DNA of 64,000 nt from contig NZ_JANFNH010000030.1 of assembly GCF_024436055.1 (NCBI RefSeq), forward strand, positions 16,686 through 80,685. Reading direction: 5' to 3'. The notes under the pieces are model-generated. The model saw only the letters and a program-made list of their open reading frames with translations. It ran no database searches and was not told where the DNA came from. Origin of the DNA: Streptantibioticus rubrisoli. GTDB taxonomy: Bacteria; Actinomycetota; Actinomycetes; Streptomycetales; Streptomycetaceae. Below are positions 26,190-34,853 of this stretch, one piece after another. Numbering within the stretch: the first letter of the stretch is position 1; each line of letters begins with the position of its first letter. The position numbers and the translations under genes are program-made.

Positions 26190-26499
26190 GTCCACCTGTC
26201 CGAGCTGTCCAGGTGTCACAGTGTCCCAGCAGGGCGGGTGACCTGCTGATATACCGGGGACAGCTCTGGGACAGGGGAAGTTCAGCAGTCAGTCGGTGCT
26301 ACGCCGACGAGCCCGGTCAGCACCTCTCGCGTAAGGAGATCGTCGGTTCGCCGAAGCCGCGTGCCAGATCGTGTCCATCATCTACTGACGACACTGGCCT
26401 CACCGGTTTCCACCGTGCCTGACACCAACAGCGCAGGGCACCGACATCACGCATTCAACTTCAGTAGCGACGAGAGGGCGCGGAAGCTCAACTTTGGAT
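26190..26499. other. intergenic region with inverted repeats after the DUF89 gene
   Basis: No gene is seen. A CAGCAGG/CCTGCTG stem (26227-26248 region) and a longer imperfect inverted repeat of CTGTCC-rich sequence (about 26196-26212 with 26261-26277) may end transcription of the operon. No T-tract is present. Confidence 0.45.
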
Positions 26500-27129
26500 C
26501 TACTTCGAGGAAAGCCGCGATCGCGAGGTGATCACTGCGTGGACAAGTATGGCCACGATGGAGGCGGCTGCAATGAGACGGATAACACTCCAGGTCATCG
26601 CGGCGGTCGGCCCTTGCAGCGGAGCATCCAATTGGAGTCTCTGTGACGTATCAATGATGGCGATCACCGGAACCACTATGCGGAAGGGAAGGTTGCGAAG
26701 CCTTCCATTTCTCGCCAGATTCCCTGCGAAGCCCAGAAGGGGGCCAAGAATGCAGGCTGCTACGCACCAGACTGCCATCTTTGAAAGAAAGTCGAACCAG
26801 TTAATGTAGGTCGTTTTCCCGGAAGGGTCGTTTAGGTCTGCGGCCAGGAAGTTTCCCTGTCCAAGCTTTGTTACGTAGTAAGCAACCACGGCAATGACCA
26901 GCGAGGCGATTGCCAGGAGCGCCGACCTTTTCTTGGAAGGTTGCGAGAAGCCGGCACAGAAAGCAAGTGCCGCCCAGGACCATCCAGCCGCCAGGACGAG
27001 GTCTGCCACCCGGGCCGACGTACCTCCGACCGCGCCAATTAGGGGAGCCAGTACCCCGAGTGCCCCGCCTGCTAACAGCGCAGTCGTAGATGTCAGAGCC
27101 TGGGAAGGCGAGAATGGCACGGCGATCAA
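26500..27129 (-). CDS. multi-pass membrane protein of unknown function
   Basis: The 209-residue protein has about five to six hydrophobic segments (near residues 15-35, 45-62, 69-88, 112-135, 148-160 and 180-200) and no catalytic motif. Codon use and GC are visibly lower than in neighbouring genes, a sign of recent acquisition. It lies in the cargo part of element 1. It could be an immunity or export partner of the nearby bacteriocin gene, but an IS fragment separates them and this is speculative. Confidence 0.6.
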   Translation of the reverse strand: MIAVPFSPSQALTSTTALLAGGALGVLAPLIGAVGGTSARVADLVLAAGWSWAALAFCAGFSQPSKKRSALLAIASLVIAVVAYYVTKLGQGNFLAADLNDPSGKTTYINWFDFLSKMAVWCVAACILGPLLGFAGNLARNGRLRNLPFRIVVPVIAIIDTSQRLQLDAPLQGPTAAMTWSVIRLIAAASIVAILVHAVITSRSRLSSK

Positions 27130-27399
27130 GCCCCTTTGTGTGACCAGATGGAAGGTCTAGTATTTATCCTTACCTTTAGCTTAGCCCCTATGATAGCCGA
27201 TTCCCGTAAACCTGCGGCGATGCTGGCATGACCTGCCAGTAAATGGCCGAAGGTAAGCGGGTGTTGAGCTGATCGGCCAGCGCCGAAGGGGTCCTTCATC
27301 GCCTAATTACGAGTTTGTAAATGAAGACCTGGGAGTCGGCAGATCCGGCCACTCCATGATTACTCGAGGATGTGGCCGGAGCTGCTTTGAAGGAAGAAC
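27130..27399. other. AT-richer intergenic region
   Basis: No gene is seen. The sequence is unusually AT-rich for this genome (about 27160-27340) and probably contains the promoter of the leftward membrane protein gene. Confidence 0.4.
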
Positions 27400-27735
27400 T
27401 GAAGCCCATGGTCGAGGGTTACCAAACGAGACACCCCCCACCGCGGCTGGCACTTCAAGCCTCAGCGCCTGCACGCCGACAAGGCGTATGACATCCCCTA
27501 CCTGCGCAAATGGTTACGCGGCAAGCGCATCGGCGTGCGTATCGCCCGTAAAGGCGTCGAGTCCAGCGAACGGTTGGGCCACCGAAGGTGGGTGATCGAG
27601 CGGACGATGTCGTGGCTGTCCGGCTACCGCCGACTCAGCCCCAGCTACGAACGCGATCCCCGGAACTACCCGGCCTTTCTTGGCCTCGCCGCCGCCCTGT
27701 GCTGCTACAAGCGACTCATCCGCCTCACCACATAG
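27400..27735 (+). pseudogene. IS5-family transposase C-terminal remnant
   Basis: The last roughly 100 codons of an IS5-type transposase are recognisable: LHADKAYDIPYLRKWLRG, the DDE-region RRWVIERTMSWL, and the C-terminal AALCCYKRLIRLTT. Upstream parts are missing or frameshifted (the frame changes near 27436). No intact inverted repeats are seen. Confidence 0.7.
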
Positions 27736-27744
27736 GACACGGTC

Positions 27745-28203
27745 TTAGTAGTTAGACCAGTATGCGTGGCACGTGGAGCCCCAGTTGCCGTCCACGTTGG
27801 CGTTCGCCCAGGAGCCAGCATTCGCGTACTCCTTGTCGTTCGCGTTTCCGAGGACTGCTGTCGCCGAGTGGGACGATGACGGATTTTCATAATCCGAATA
27901 GCACAGCTTCCACCCACTACTGTCCGTGCCGGAGCCGTAACTCCACGTCCCGCCGCCAACATTGATGACGTCCATCGGGTGCATCTTCGATCCACTCCCG
28001 ATGTGGAAGGTGACCATTCCCCATTCCTTGGGGTGCCCCAGGAAGGCGGGAGGCATGTGGCCTGGTCTGGTGGCCCACGGGTTGCTCGGCGCTGCGGCGG
28101 TCGGCGTCCTCTCGACCGCTGCGCTGGCCGAGGAAGTGAGAGCCCCAGCCGTTAATGCTGCGCTCATTGCGACAAGTGCAGCAGTCTTACCGAGGGAATT
28201 CAT
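27745..28203 (-). CDS. lactococcin 972 family bacteriocin precursor
   Basis: The 152-residue precursor has a Sec signal peptide (LVAMSAALTAGALTSSASA, cleavage after ASA near residue 29). The mature part carries the family hallmark GGGTWSYG, followed by the YSDYENPSSSHSATAVLG region and a terminal aromatic tail (CHAYWSNY). Lactococcin 972 binds lipid II and blocks septum formation. The usual transporter and immunity genes are not adjacent. Confidence 0.72.
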   Translation of the reverse strand: MNSLGKTAALVAMSAALTAGALTSSASAAVERTPTAAAPSNPWATRPGHMPPAFLGHPKEWGMVTFHIGSGSKMHPMDVINVGGGTWSYGSGTDSSGWKLCYSDYENPSSSHSATAVLGNANDKEYANAGSWANANVDGNWGSTCHAYWSNY

Positions 28204-28472
28204 GAGACGTCATGCTCCTTGTAATCCAGCTTGTTGGAGTCTTCCGCTGATCTGGATCTTGCTAGCGACAGCCGAACAGGTTCGAGCTGCCGGGCTTGCA
28301 CTCCCAGAGCCTGCCATACGAGTCCAGACATGACAAGCGCAATATGCCATTACCTAAATTGGACTGTCTCCTTCTAAAGAACCGGCCGACCGGATTTAGT
28401 GGATCCCGCCGATCCGGAAGGACACGCTAAAGAGCCGTCCCCAAAACGTCATTCCGTAACGGGACTTGTGAT

Positions 28473-28889
28473 ATGGCGACGCGAAGGCGAGCCGCCGCCT
28501 CGGAGCCGCAGCCCGACCGGGACTTGTCCACTTCTCGGGGACGTCTGGTGGCCCACGGCGACATGGCCGGCGCCGCCGCCTACGAGGCCGCCCGCATCGA
28601 AGCCGCGCAGCACGCCATCGCCAGCGAACGCGCCGTCGCTCACGAGCGGCTGCTGGCCGACTATGTGGAGGATGCGGCCGGTGCTGCCGCCGCCTTCGGC
28701 GACCTGCTGACTCACCAAGAGCGACTGCTGGGGCGGACCCCCCTTCACCCTCGCCAGCCGGAACCACCTGGCCCGTTGGCGGAAAAAGCGGGACGGCGCG
28801 GGGCCTCCGGAGCCGTTGCAGTACAGCAGCGGAGTACAGCAACCTCCCCGACCGCAGCCGGCCTGAGCCACCCGGCAGCGACCGAGTGA
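28473..28889 (+). CDS. hypothetical Ala-rich protein near the right end of element 1
   Basis: The 138-residue frame starts MATRRRAAASEPQ and has a long helix rich in Ala and Glu (residues 30-85), then a disordered basic tail. No good ribosome site is seen and nothing was recognised. It is kept as a possible gene because the codon pattern is Streptomyces-like. Confidence 0.4.
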   Translation: MATRRRAAASEPQPDRDLSTSRGRLVAHGDMAGAAAYEAARIEAAQHAIASERAVAHERLLADYVEDAAGAAAAFGDLLTHQERLLGRTPLHPRQPEPPGPLAEKAGRRGASGAVAVQQRSTATSPTAAGLSHPAATE

Positions 28890-29010
28890 CAGCCTGTATG
28901 ACTGCCAATGACCGATCCATCTAGAGCTATGGATCAGAAGGCGACACGGACCGTTGAAACCCGGCTGTCTCGGGTCTCCCTATTCGACGACGGGTTCCCA
29001 GCGCATGGCT

Positions 29011-29033
29011 GACGGCAGCGGGTGACGGCAACG
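29011..29033 (+). other. candidate integrase arm site, element 1 right
   Basis: GACGGC-N7-GACGGCAACG ends 95 bp before att core 2. It is the partner of the site at 7285-7307, and the same 95-bp spacing is found between the element 2 site at 41782-41804 and att core 3. Confidence 0.6.
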
Positions 29034-29127
29034 TCATCGGACGCGGGCAGTCTTTGGCTGACCTTGACGGAGGCGCGAGCGTCCTCGGTGGGTGGTCCAT
29101 GCCTACTCCTGCCCTGTCTCGGACGAA

Positions 29128-29174
29128 CTTACAAAGCAGATGTCGGCGGTTCGAATCCGTCTGTGCCCACCAGC
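29128..29174 (+). repeat. att core 2 (junction of elements 1 and 2)
   Basis: A 47-bp exact copy of the tRNA-Val 3' half. It is both attR of element 1 and attL of element 2. The copy includes the T arm, acceptor strand and CCA. Confidence 0.93.
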
Positions 29175-29178
29175 AGAT

Positions 29179-29210
29179 AAGCCCCGAAGCGATCAAGCTT
29201 CGGGGCTTTT
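29179..29210. terminator. terminator between att core 2 and integrase 2
   Basis: A 12-bp stem (29179-29190 with 29197-29208) and a 6-nt loop are followed by T residues. The position is equivalent to the terminator at 7252-7284. Confidence 0.75.
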
Positions 29211-29233
29211 GACATCCGCGTTTGACATCAACG
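29211..29233 (+). other. candidate integrase arm site, element 2 left
   Basis: GACATC-N7-GACATCAACG begins 37 bp after att core 2, the same distance as the GACGG-type site from att core 1. Other copies are at 40187-40209 and 41782-41804. Confidence 0.62.
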
Positions 29234-29253
29234 CCGGTGGCCAGGGGCGATCG

Positions 29254-30399
29254 TTAGCGCTGGCGACGACCCAGCATCCGGTCCATGTGGGCCACGGCTT
29301 CCCGCTTCAACGCGTCCGGCACGTGAGTGTAGATGTCCATGGTCACGCTGATCTTGCTGTGCCCGAGGATCTCCATGGCCACGCGGGGATGGACGTTTCC
29401 GGCGGCGAGTAGGGTCGCCGCACCGTGCCGGGCGTCGTGGATCCGGATCCGGGGGAGCCCGGCCTTGGCGGTCAGCCGGTGGAACGAGCGCAGGACGTTG
29501 CTGCCCTCGACCGGGTGACCGGTCCGGGTGGTGAACACCAGGTCTGTCTCCTGCCAGTTGGCTCCCGCCTTTGCACGCATGGCCTGTTGCCGCATCCGTT
29601 GCCATCGCAGCGGAGCAACGCACAGGGCGGGCAGAGGGAGGGTTCGCTTACGACGGTTCTTCGTGTCGTCCTCGTAGTTCTCCCCGCCGACGCGTTGACG
29701 CTGCTTCAGTACCTTGAGCGTGCGGCCGTCCAGGTCGATGTCCTGCCAGCGTAGGCCGACGAGTTCGCCCCGACGTAGGCCGAGCCCAACGGCGAGCATG
29801 AAGGCCGCGTACAGCGGATCCCGGCGTGCGGCCAAGATGAAGGCCAACGTCTCCTCCAGCGTCCACAGTTGACCTTCGTAGGTGTCCACCTTCGGAGCCT
29901 CAACGAGCTTCACGACGTTCCGCGTGATCAGTTCTTCTCGACAGGCCGCCGACAGAGCTGACCGCAGAACCCGGTGCGATTCCCTGGCGGTTGCCTCAGT
30001 GGTGGCTTTGGCGATCTGTGTCAACGCCGTCCGAACATCCCGCACGCTCAGCTTCTCCAGCGTCTTCTTGCCCAGCTGGGGGACCAGGTAGAGCCGTACG
30101 TGAGTCTCGTACTTGGCGTATGTGGTGCGCTTCCGGCGAGGCTTGACGATCTGCTCCAGCCAGTACGGCAGCCATTCGGCGACCTTGGCCGAGCGAGTGG
30201 GTACCGGTACGCCGCTGTCGACCTTCTCCAGCAGTTCACGGCGCTTGGCGTCGCACTCGGCCCAGGTCTTGCCGTAGGCGAACTTGCGGGCGCGGGTGCC
30301 GTCGGGCTGGAGCACGTAGACGGCGGCTTGGTACCGGCCGTCCTTGCGGCAGGTGATGGTGCCCGCGCCGTTGGGGTTGCGCTTGCGTTGGGTGGCCAT
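29254..30399 (-). CDS. int: tyrosine recombinase / integrase of element 2
   Basis: The 381-residue recombinase has the catalytic set R (GLRRGEL), HxxR (HDARHG), H (ILGHS) and Tyr (DIYTHV). The start is the ATG at 30399 overlapping the xis stop. It is a close paralogue of integrase 1, and the shared catalytic and core-binding blocks agree with the common tRNA-Val target. The longer upstream frame is not part of the protein. Confidence 0.95.
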   Translation of the reverse strand: MATQRKRNPNGAGTITCRKDGRYQAAVYVLQPDGTRARKFAYGKTWAECDAKRRELLEKVDSGVPVPTRSAKVAEWLPYWLEQIVKPRRKRTTYAKYETHVRLYLVPQLGKKTLEKLSVRDVRTALTQIAKATTEATARESHRVLRSALSAACREELITRNVVKLVEAPKVDTYEGQLWTLEETLAFILAARRDPLYAAFMLAVGLGLRRGELVGLRWQDIDLDGRTLKVLKQRQRVGGENYEDDTKNRRKRTLPLPALCVAPLRWQRMRQQAMRAKAGANWQETDLVFTTRTGHPVEGSNVLRSFHRLTAKAGLPRIRIHDARHGAATLLAAGNVHPRVAMEILGHSKISVTMDIYTHVPDALKREAVAHMDRMLGRRQR

Positions 30400-30581
30400 C
30401 AGGCAGCCGCCTCCAGTTGGTTCGTGAGGTATTCGCGGACGGCGCGGGCCGGGATGCGGCGAAGGCGGCCGATGGTGATGGAGGGCAGGCGGCGGGACCT
30501 GATCAGGTCGTAGACCGTCGAGCGGCCGACTCGCAGCCATGCCATGACCTCTGGCACGGTCAGCAGTGCGTCGTCAGGCAT
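30399..30581 (-). CDS. xis: excisionase, helix-turn-helix (element 2)
   Basis: This 60-residue MerR-type excisionase (TVPEVMAWLRVGRSTVYDLI) resembles Xis of element 1. The start overlaps the last codons of the rep gene by 8 bases and the stop overlaps the int start, so rep, xis and int are one transcript. Confidence 0.88.
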   Translation of the reverse strand: MPDDALLTVPEVMAWLRVGRSTVYDLIRSRRLPSITIGRLRRIPARAVREYLTNQLEAAA

Positions 30582-31941
30582 GGGTGGGCTCTCCTTCCGT
30601 TCCGGAAGCGGGTGTGAGGGTGGCGGCCAGCCATTCCTCGCCGCGGGTGAGGCCGGTTCCGGCGAAGGTCCAGTGGGCGAGGACGAGCGTCGTCTCGCCG
30701 GTTTCGGCGTCCGTTGGGCGGTTGTCGGCCTCGTTGCGAGCGGTGATGGCTTGGAGGCGTCGCCATTCGGCGCGGGCGGTGCGGAGGGCGCCGAGGGTGG
30801 TGGAGTAGCGGCGGGTCTTGGTGGAGAAGTGGCCGCGGAAGCCGAGCATGTGTGCCCAGGCCCGGAGCCGGAGGTCCTCCAATTCCCGGCGTCCGCCGAG
30901 CGCCCAGGCGGTGCGGATCATGCGTCGGGCGTGGTCGCTGATGGAGAGGCGGGCCAGCTCGGCGAGGAACTTGATCGGCCGGTCAAGGGTGCCCGTCGCT
31001 GTCTCGGCGCCCTTGGTCGCGTACTTGGCGATGTAGGCGGCGACCGCGCGATCGGTCAGCTCGGTGTGGCCGTCGAAGTCGGCGCTGCGGATGGTGCGTA
31101 CGTCGAGCTGGCGACCGAAGGCGAAGACGTGTTGCCGTCCGTCGACGTCCGGGCCGGTGATGTGGGCGGTGGTGGCGGCGCGGATGGCGTCGGTCAGCAG
31201 CTCGGCGGTTGCCCAGGCCGGGGGTGGGGTGGTGGCGCCGTCGGGGCCGTCGATGCGGATGACGGCGTGGAAGTGGACCAGGCCGCGCCGCTGGTACTCG
31301 GCGACCTTCGCGAAGCTGACCCGCGCGAACCGGCGGAAGGCACGTTGGGCCAGCCCTGCCCGCTTGGCGATCTCGCGGCGCAGGTAGATGGAGAAGCGCC
31401 GCCAGAGAGCTCACGCGTGTGCGTTCCAGAGCACCGCGGCTTCGTAGTCGTAGGAGTCGGGGTCGAGTGGCGTCCCCAACTCCGGCGCGTCGGCGGGGTG
31501 CACGGCTCCGCAGCGGCAGCGGCCGGAGTCGGGGCGGTTGTGGACCGGGCCGAAGCTGGGGGCGGTGAAGGTGGCGAAGACGCGCGGGTGCGTGGCGACT
31601 TGCTCCGGGGTGCCTTTGCCGCCGCGTAGTCCGGCGGTGATGAGCTGGTAGGTGTCGCGGCGGTAGACCTCGGCGCAGGCCGGGCAGCGGGTGGTGCGGC
31701 GGTTGTTGCAGCGGACCAGGAGGTGACCGGCGGGAAGCTGATCCGAGGTGATGTGGTGGACAAGTGGACCGATCTCGCCGGTGGCGGTGTCCAACGCGTA
31801 CTCGGAGCGGTGACCGTCAAGGCGGATCGGGTTGGTGCAGCCGCCCAGGCCGGAGAGTTGGCGCAGCAGCGCGGGCATGGTGCCGAGCGAGGCCAACATG
31901 CCGAGTTCCGGCAGCGGGGGCGGGGTGGCCCGGGTGATGAT
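30574..31941 (-). pseudogene. repSA: RepSA-type replication initiator, interrupted by one in-frame TGA
   Basis: Two collinear open segments in the same frame (31899-31414 and 31410-30574) encode one replication initiator: the N-terminal Cys-rich part (LSGLGGCTNPIRLDGH, CNNRRTTRCPAC) and the catalytic and C-terminal part (RRGLVHFHAVIRIDG with the HxH metal motif, then AAYIAKYATKGAE). Only the TGA at 31411-31413 separates them, inside NAHA-stop-ALWRRF. The start is also odd: AAGGAG (31948-31953) is followed after six bases by ATC, not ATG; the first ATG is 31899. Rolling-circle replication of the element is probably lost unless the TGA is an error or read through. Confidence 0.82.
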
Positions 31942-31979
31942 GGTTGTCTCCTTTGCGGCTTAGGTCGTGAAGGGTGGGC

Positions 31980-32023
31980 TGCCGGGGCGGTGGATGCTTG
32001 GCGGTATCTGGGCCGCCCCGGCA
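31980..32023. other. hairpin in the leader of the rep gene
   Basis: An 11-bp GC-rich stem (31980-31990 with 32013-32023) precedes rep. Its GCCGGGGCGG arm resembles cassettes A and B of element 1, so a hairpin ahead of replication genes is shared by both elements. Confidence 0.55.
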
Positions 32024-32031
32024 GTTGTTGA

Positions 32032-32316
32032 TCAGCGGTGACGGGTGGTGCCGAGCAGGGAGCGCAGGACCACGGCGGCGACCGCCACGGACACGGCCCC
32101 GACCGCGACGGCGGTCAGCAGGGCGGTGAGCACGATGCCGACCAGGACCACGGCGGCGACCGCACCGGCGCCGAGCCCGACGGCGGGGGCCATCCGGCGG
32201 ACCGGAGGCGCCGGGGTATGGGCGCAGCAGCAAGCCGACTCGGGACCGGGCGCCACGGCGGGTGGCGTGTGGGTGCGCGGCTCGGGCAGTTCGGGGTAGG
32301 TGGGGCGGATCAGCAT
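32032..32316 (-). CDS. small membrane protein, Spd-like
   Basis: The 94-residue protein (start ATG 32316 after AAAGGA) has a proline-rich N terminus with CCC near residue 30 and two closely spaced hydrophobic stretches from about residue 44 to 86. Its position between rep and other Spd genes suggests a spread function. Confidence 0.6.
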   Translation of the reverse strand: MLIRPTYPELPEPRTHTPPAVAPGPESACCCAHTPAPPVRRMAPAVGLGAGAVAAVVLVGIVLTALLTAVAVGAVSVAVAAVVLRSLLGTTRHR

Positions 32317-32329
32317 GGCGCTGGTCCTT

Positions 32330-32524
32330 TCAGCGGTGGTTGCCGTTGACGACGCCGACGCCCGTGCGGGTGCCGCTGTCGATGGCGGGGGCAAGGAAGC
32401 TGTGGGCGAGGTAGAAGCCGAAGAGGGCGATGACGACGGCGACCCACAGGCGGATGTTCATGAACTTGATCGCGGCCCAGGCGACGACGCCGAGGACGAC
32501 GACCAGGGGCAGGCTGACGGTCAA
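32330..32524 (-). CDS. 64-residue membrane protein, homologue of the element 1 Spd-like protein
   Basis: A TTG start at 32524 follows GAAAGG. Two hydrophobic segments and the FGFYLAHSFLAPAI pattern match the 64-residue protein at 13180-13374 of element 1. It is a probable component of the spread machinery. Confidence 0.65.
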   Translation of the reverse strand: MTVSLPLVVVLGVVAWAAIKFMNIRLWVAVVIALFGFYLAHSFLAPAIDSGTRTGVGVVNGNHR

Positions 32525-32535
32525 GGTTCGGCCTT

Positions 32536-32727
32536 TCAGCGGACGGGGCAGCGGTGGGTACGGGCCGCCAACTCGGCGGCGGCGCGGGAGTCGTAGTCGC
32601 TGGAGAAGCCACAGCGCGGCGTGGTACAGGCGGCGGTGTGCTTCTCACGGCCGCGGTTGTCGTAGGCGGTGCCGACCTGGACCGGGCCGATGCGGGTGAC
32701 GTTGCGGAAGCGACGGTTCGCGGACAC
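32536..32727 (-). CDS. mobile element transfer protein (SpdA-like zinc protein)
   Basis: The 63-residue protein starts at GTG after AAAGGAGA and reads MSANRRFRNVTRIGPVQVG, with CTTPRCG and a later HRC forming a likely zinc site. It matches the small transfer proteins found next to traB in pSAM2-like elements. Confidence 0.72.
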   Translation of the reverse strand: MSANRRFRNVTRIGPVQVGTAYDNRGREKHTAACTTPRCGFSSDYDSRAAAELAARTHRCPVR

Positions 32728-32739
32728 GGCGATCTCCTT

Positions 32740-33390
32740 TCAGAGCTGGGCGGCGATGGCTTCGGCGAGCGGCGCGGGGACGCCGAGCTGGGCGCGCAGG
32801 GTCGGGGTGTCGATGGACCGCCCGGTGCGTTCCTGGTGGGCGGTCGCGAGCTTGCGGGCGTGCTCGACCAGGGCAGCGGGTACCGGCGCAGCGCTGCGCT
32901 GTTCGATCGGTTCCGGCGGTGCCGGAGGGGGAGCGCCGCCGTCCGCCTCGGTGCGAAAGGGCGTTTCTTCCTCGTCGGCCAGGTCCAACTCGACCGACGT
33001 GACGGACGATTGGACAGGCGGGGGCACTGTGGCGCTGTGCGCCAGGAGCGTGCCACCGAGGAAGGCGACCGCGGGCCATCCGGCGACCAGGATGCGCAAC
33101 CAGGCCGGGACGGCGCCCAGGTCGAGCAGTCCGGCGGTGGCCACGTTCGCCCCGAGCGAGGCGGCGAGCGCGATCACGAACCAGCACCACCCGGCCGCCT
33201 TGGCCGTCCCGGTTCGAAGCCGTCGCCAGGCCGCGACGAGCAGCAGATCGACCGAGATCGGGTAGGCCCAGGCTTTCCAGCCGTTCTGTCCGGCCGCCGA
33301 GGCGATGTCGTGCAGGTGGGCGAAGGACAGCGCGGCGGCGATGACCGCCTGGACGAGCACCGCGTCGACACGGGCCAGATACGCGCGCAT
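32740..33390 (-). CDS. DUF2637 membrane protein (SpdB-like)
   Basis: The 216-residue protein has four hydrophobic helices with the DUF2637 pattern (WAYPISVDLLLVAAW, VIALAASLGANVATAG), then a proline-rich linker and a short helical C-terminal domain. It starts with ATG after GGAGG. It is the counterpart of the element 1 protein at 17450-18292. Confidence 0.8.
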   Translation of the reverse strand: MRAYLARVDAVLVQAVIAAALSFAHLHDIASAAGQNGWKAWAYPISVDLLLVAAWRRLRTGTAKAAGWCWFVIALAASLGANVATAGLLDLGAVPAWLRILVAGWPAVAFLGGTLLAHSATVPPPVQSSVTSVELDLADEEETPFRTEADGGAPPPAPPEPIEQRSAAPVPAALVEHARKLATAHQERTGRSIDTPTLRAQLGVPAPLAEAIAAQL

Positions 33391-33474
33391 GGCGCGGCCT
33401 CCTTCCTGAAGCAGGCATGGCGGGGGTAGGGACGTGGCGTGATGCGGACACGCCGACCGATGGAGGGGAACGGG

Positions 33475-34851
33475 TTAGTCGGTCACCGGCAGCGGCTTGA
33501 CCAGCGACACCGGGCGGTCAACAGGCACGGCGGGCACGGCGGGCCGGAACGGATCGAGCATGGGAACGTCCGGGACGAGGTGAGCCGTCTCAGCGCAGAC
33601 CGCCGCAGCGTCGCCGAGCGACAGGTACGGGGTGCGGATGCGAGACCAACCGCCGGAGGTATCCCCGACCACGGCCAGGCCAGGCATTTCGGGGGCGATG
33701 GCACAAGCCGCGCCGACCGCTTCGGGTGCGATGTCGCCCAGCGCCATCTTCGCGGAGGCTTCGTCGTTCACGCGGTGGCAGACCCGGCCGGTGAGTTGGG
33801 CGCGGAGCATCGTGGCGCCCTTGCCCAGCTCGGCCCCGAACTGCTGACCACACACCTCCAGATAGATGCCTGCGGCGCGGCCGAGTTGGGCGAGCCGGAT
33901 GAGTTGGGTGACCATCTCATCGCGCCGTTCCTCGTCTTTCTTCGTGGCGACCAGGAACAGCTCGGCCACCTCATCCACCAACAGCACGACGGGAACGGGC
34001 CGTTCAGTCTCGGGCAGGCCCCAGATGTCCGAGGTGATCTCCTCATCCGGGGTACCCGGGGCGATGCCCTGCCGGGCCTTGATCAGGTCGTACCGGTTCT
34101 CCATCAACGAGACCAGCACCGGCAGCAGTTCAGCAGCCTGTTCCGGATCGGTCGCCAGCGCCGACAGCCGAGGAGCGAACGGGGCCAGTTCCACGCCCCG
34201 CTTGCAGTCGATCCCCACCAGGGCCACCGGTTGTGGTGCGAGCCCGGCGACCAGATGCCGCAGGAACATCGACTTACCCGACAGCGTGGCGCCCAGGGTG
34301 AGCTGGTGGGGTATCGCCCGGTAGTCCCGCACGAACGCCGTCGCATCCTCCCGCAACGCCACCGGCACCCTCAGGAAGCCGCCGCCGGTCTTGCGCGGCA
34401 TGCGCACTTTCCGCAGCACATCGAAGCCGACCAGCCGCAACTCGACCACGCCCGGTTTGACCACGGTGACATACACGGCGTGAACACCCCAGGCATGCCG
34501 CAGCCGTTCCGCCGAGGCAGCCACGTCCGCCGGTTCCTGCCCCGGGGCCAGGCGCAGCCGAAGCCGCATCCCGGTCGCGGTCGGCCGAATGATCCCGCGC
34601 CGTGGAGGGACCGGCCGCACCTCCCGGCGAGTGGTCGCCTGAACCAGCAGGGCCCGAAGCCTGGACGGCTGGACGGTCAGACCGCAGGCGTCCATGGTCG
34701 AGCCGTACGAGCCCAACAGCTTCGCCGCCGAGACGGGCAAGCCCAGCGTGCACCAGTAGGCGGCCGGGTGCCGGGCCCGGAGGTAGGCAGCCCCGCCACC
34801 TAATGCGGCGACCGGACCACCCACCTCCATCAACGTCATCAGATCCGACAC
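33475..34851 (-). CDS. traB: FtsK/SpoIIIE-type translocase TraB (element 2)
   Basis: The 458-residue protein has an N-terminal segment with a weak membrane helix and a motor with Walker A GATLSGKS near residues 187-194 and Walker B VVLLVDEVAEL. It is much shorter than the element 1 TraB. The GTG at 34851 lies two bases after the upstream stop, so translation is coupled. It should drive conjugal transfer of double-stranded DNA. No 8-bp repeat cluster comparable to the element 1 candidate clt is seen next to it. Confidence 0.88.
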   Translation of the reverse strand: MSDLMTLMEVGGPVAALGGGAAYLRARHPAAYWCTLGLPVSAAKLLGSYGSTMDACGLTVQPSRLRALLVQATTRREVRPVPPRRGIIRPTATGMRLRLRLAPGQEPADVAASAERLRHAWGVHAVYVTVVKPGVVELRLVGFDVLRKVRMPRKTGGGFLRVPVALREDATAFVRDYRAIPHQLTLGATLSGKSMFLRHLVAGLAPQPVALVGIDCKRGVELAPFAPRLSALATDPEQAAELLPVLVSLMENRYDLIKARQGIAPGTPDEEITSDIWGLPETERPVPVVLLVDEVAELFLVATKKDEERRDEMVTQLIRLAQLGRAAGIYLEVCGQQFGAELGKGATMLRAQLTGRVCHRVNDEASAKMALGDIAPEAVGAACAIAPEMPGLAVVGDTSGGWSRIRTPYLSLGDAAAVCAETAHLVPDVPMLDPFRPAVPAVPVDRPVSLVKPLPVTD

Positions 34852-34853
34852 GG

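Larger units (their letters stand above)
7202..29174. mobile_element. AICE element 1 (integrated at tRNA-Val)
   Basis: The element of about 21.9 kb lies between att cores 1 and 2. Layout from the left: integrase and excisionase, DUF3631 helicase, small zinc-binding protein and primase-polymerase, SSB, small membrane proteins, TraB translocase, a large basic membrane protein, DUF2637 protein, GGDEF protein, several small proteins, a GntR repressor facing right, then cargo (NB-ARC-WD40 protein, DUF89 protein, membrane protein, IS fragment, lactococcin-972-like bacteriocin). This is the standard integration-replication-transfer architecture of an AICE, and all core modules look intact. Confidence 0.92.

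Noticed and set aside
28927..29196. A minus-strand frame containing WAQTDSNRRHLLCK, also present at the first tRNA copy
   Set aside because: It is the antisense translation of the tRNA-Val 3' half and is a well-known annotation artefact, not a protein.
31411..31413. The TGA in the rep gene as a selenocysteine codon
   Set aside because: No known selenoprotein Rep or nearby SECIS-like hairpin is evident, so a nonsense change or sequencing error is simpler.
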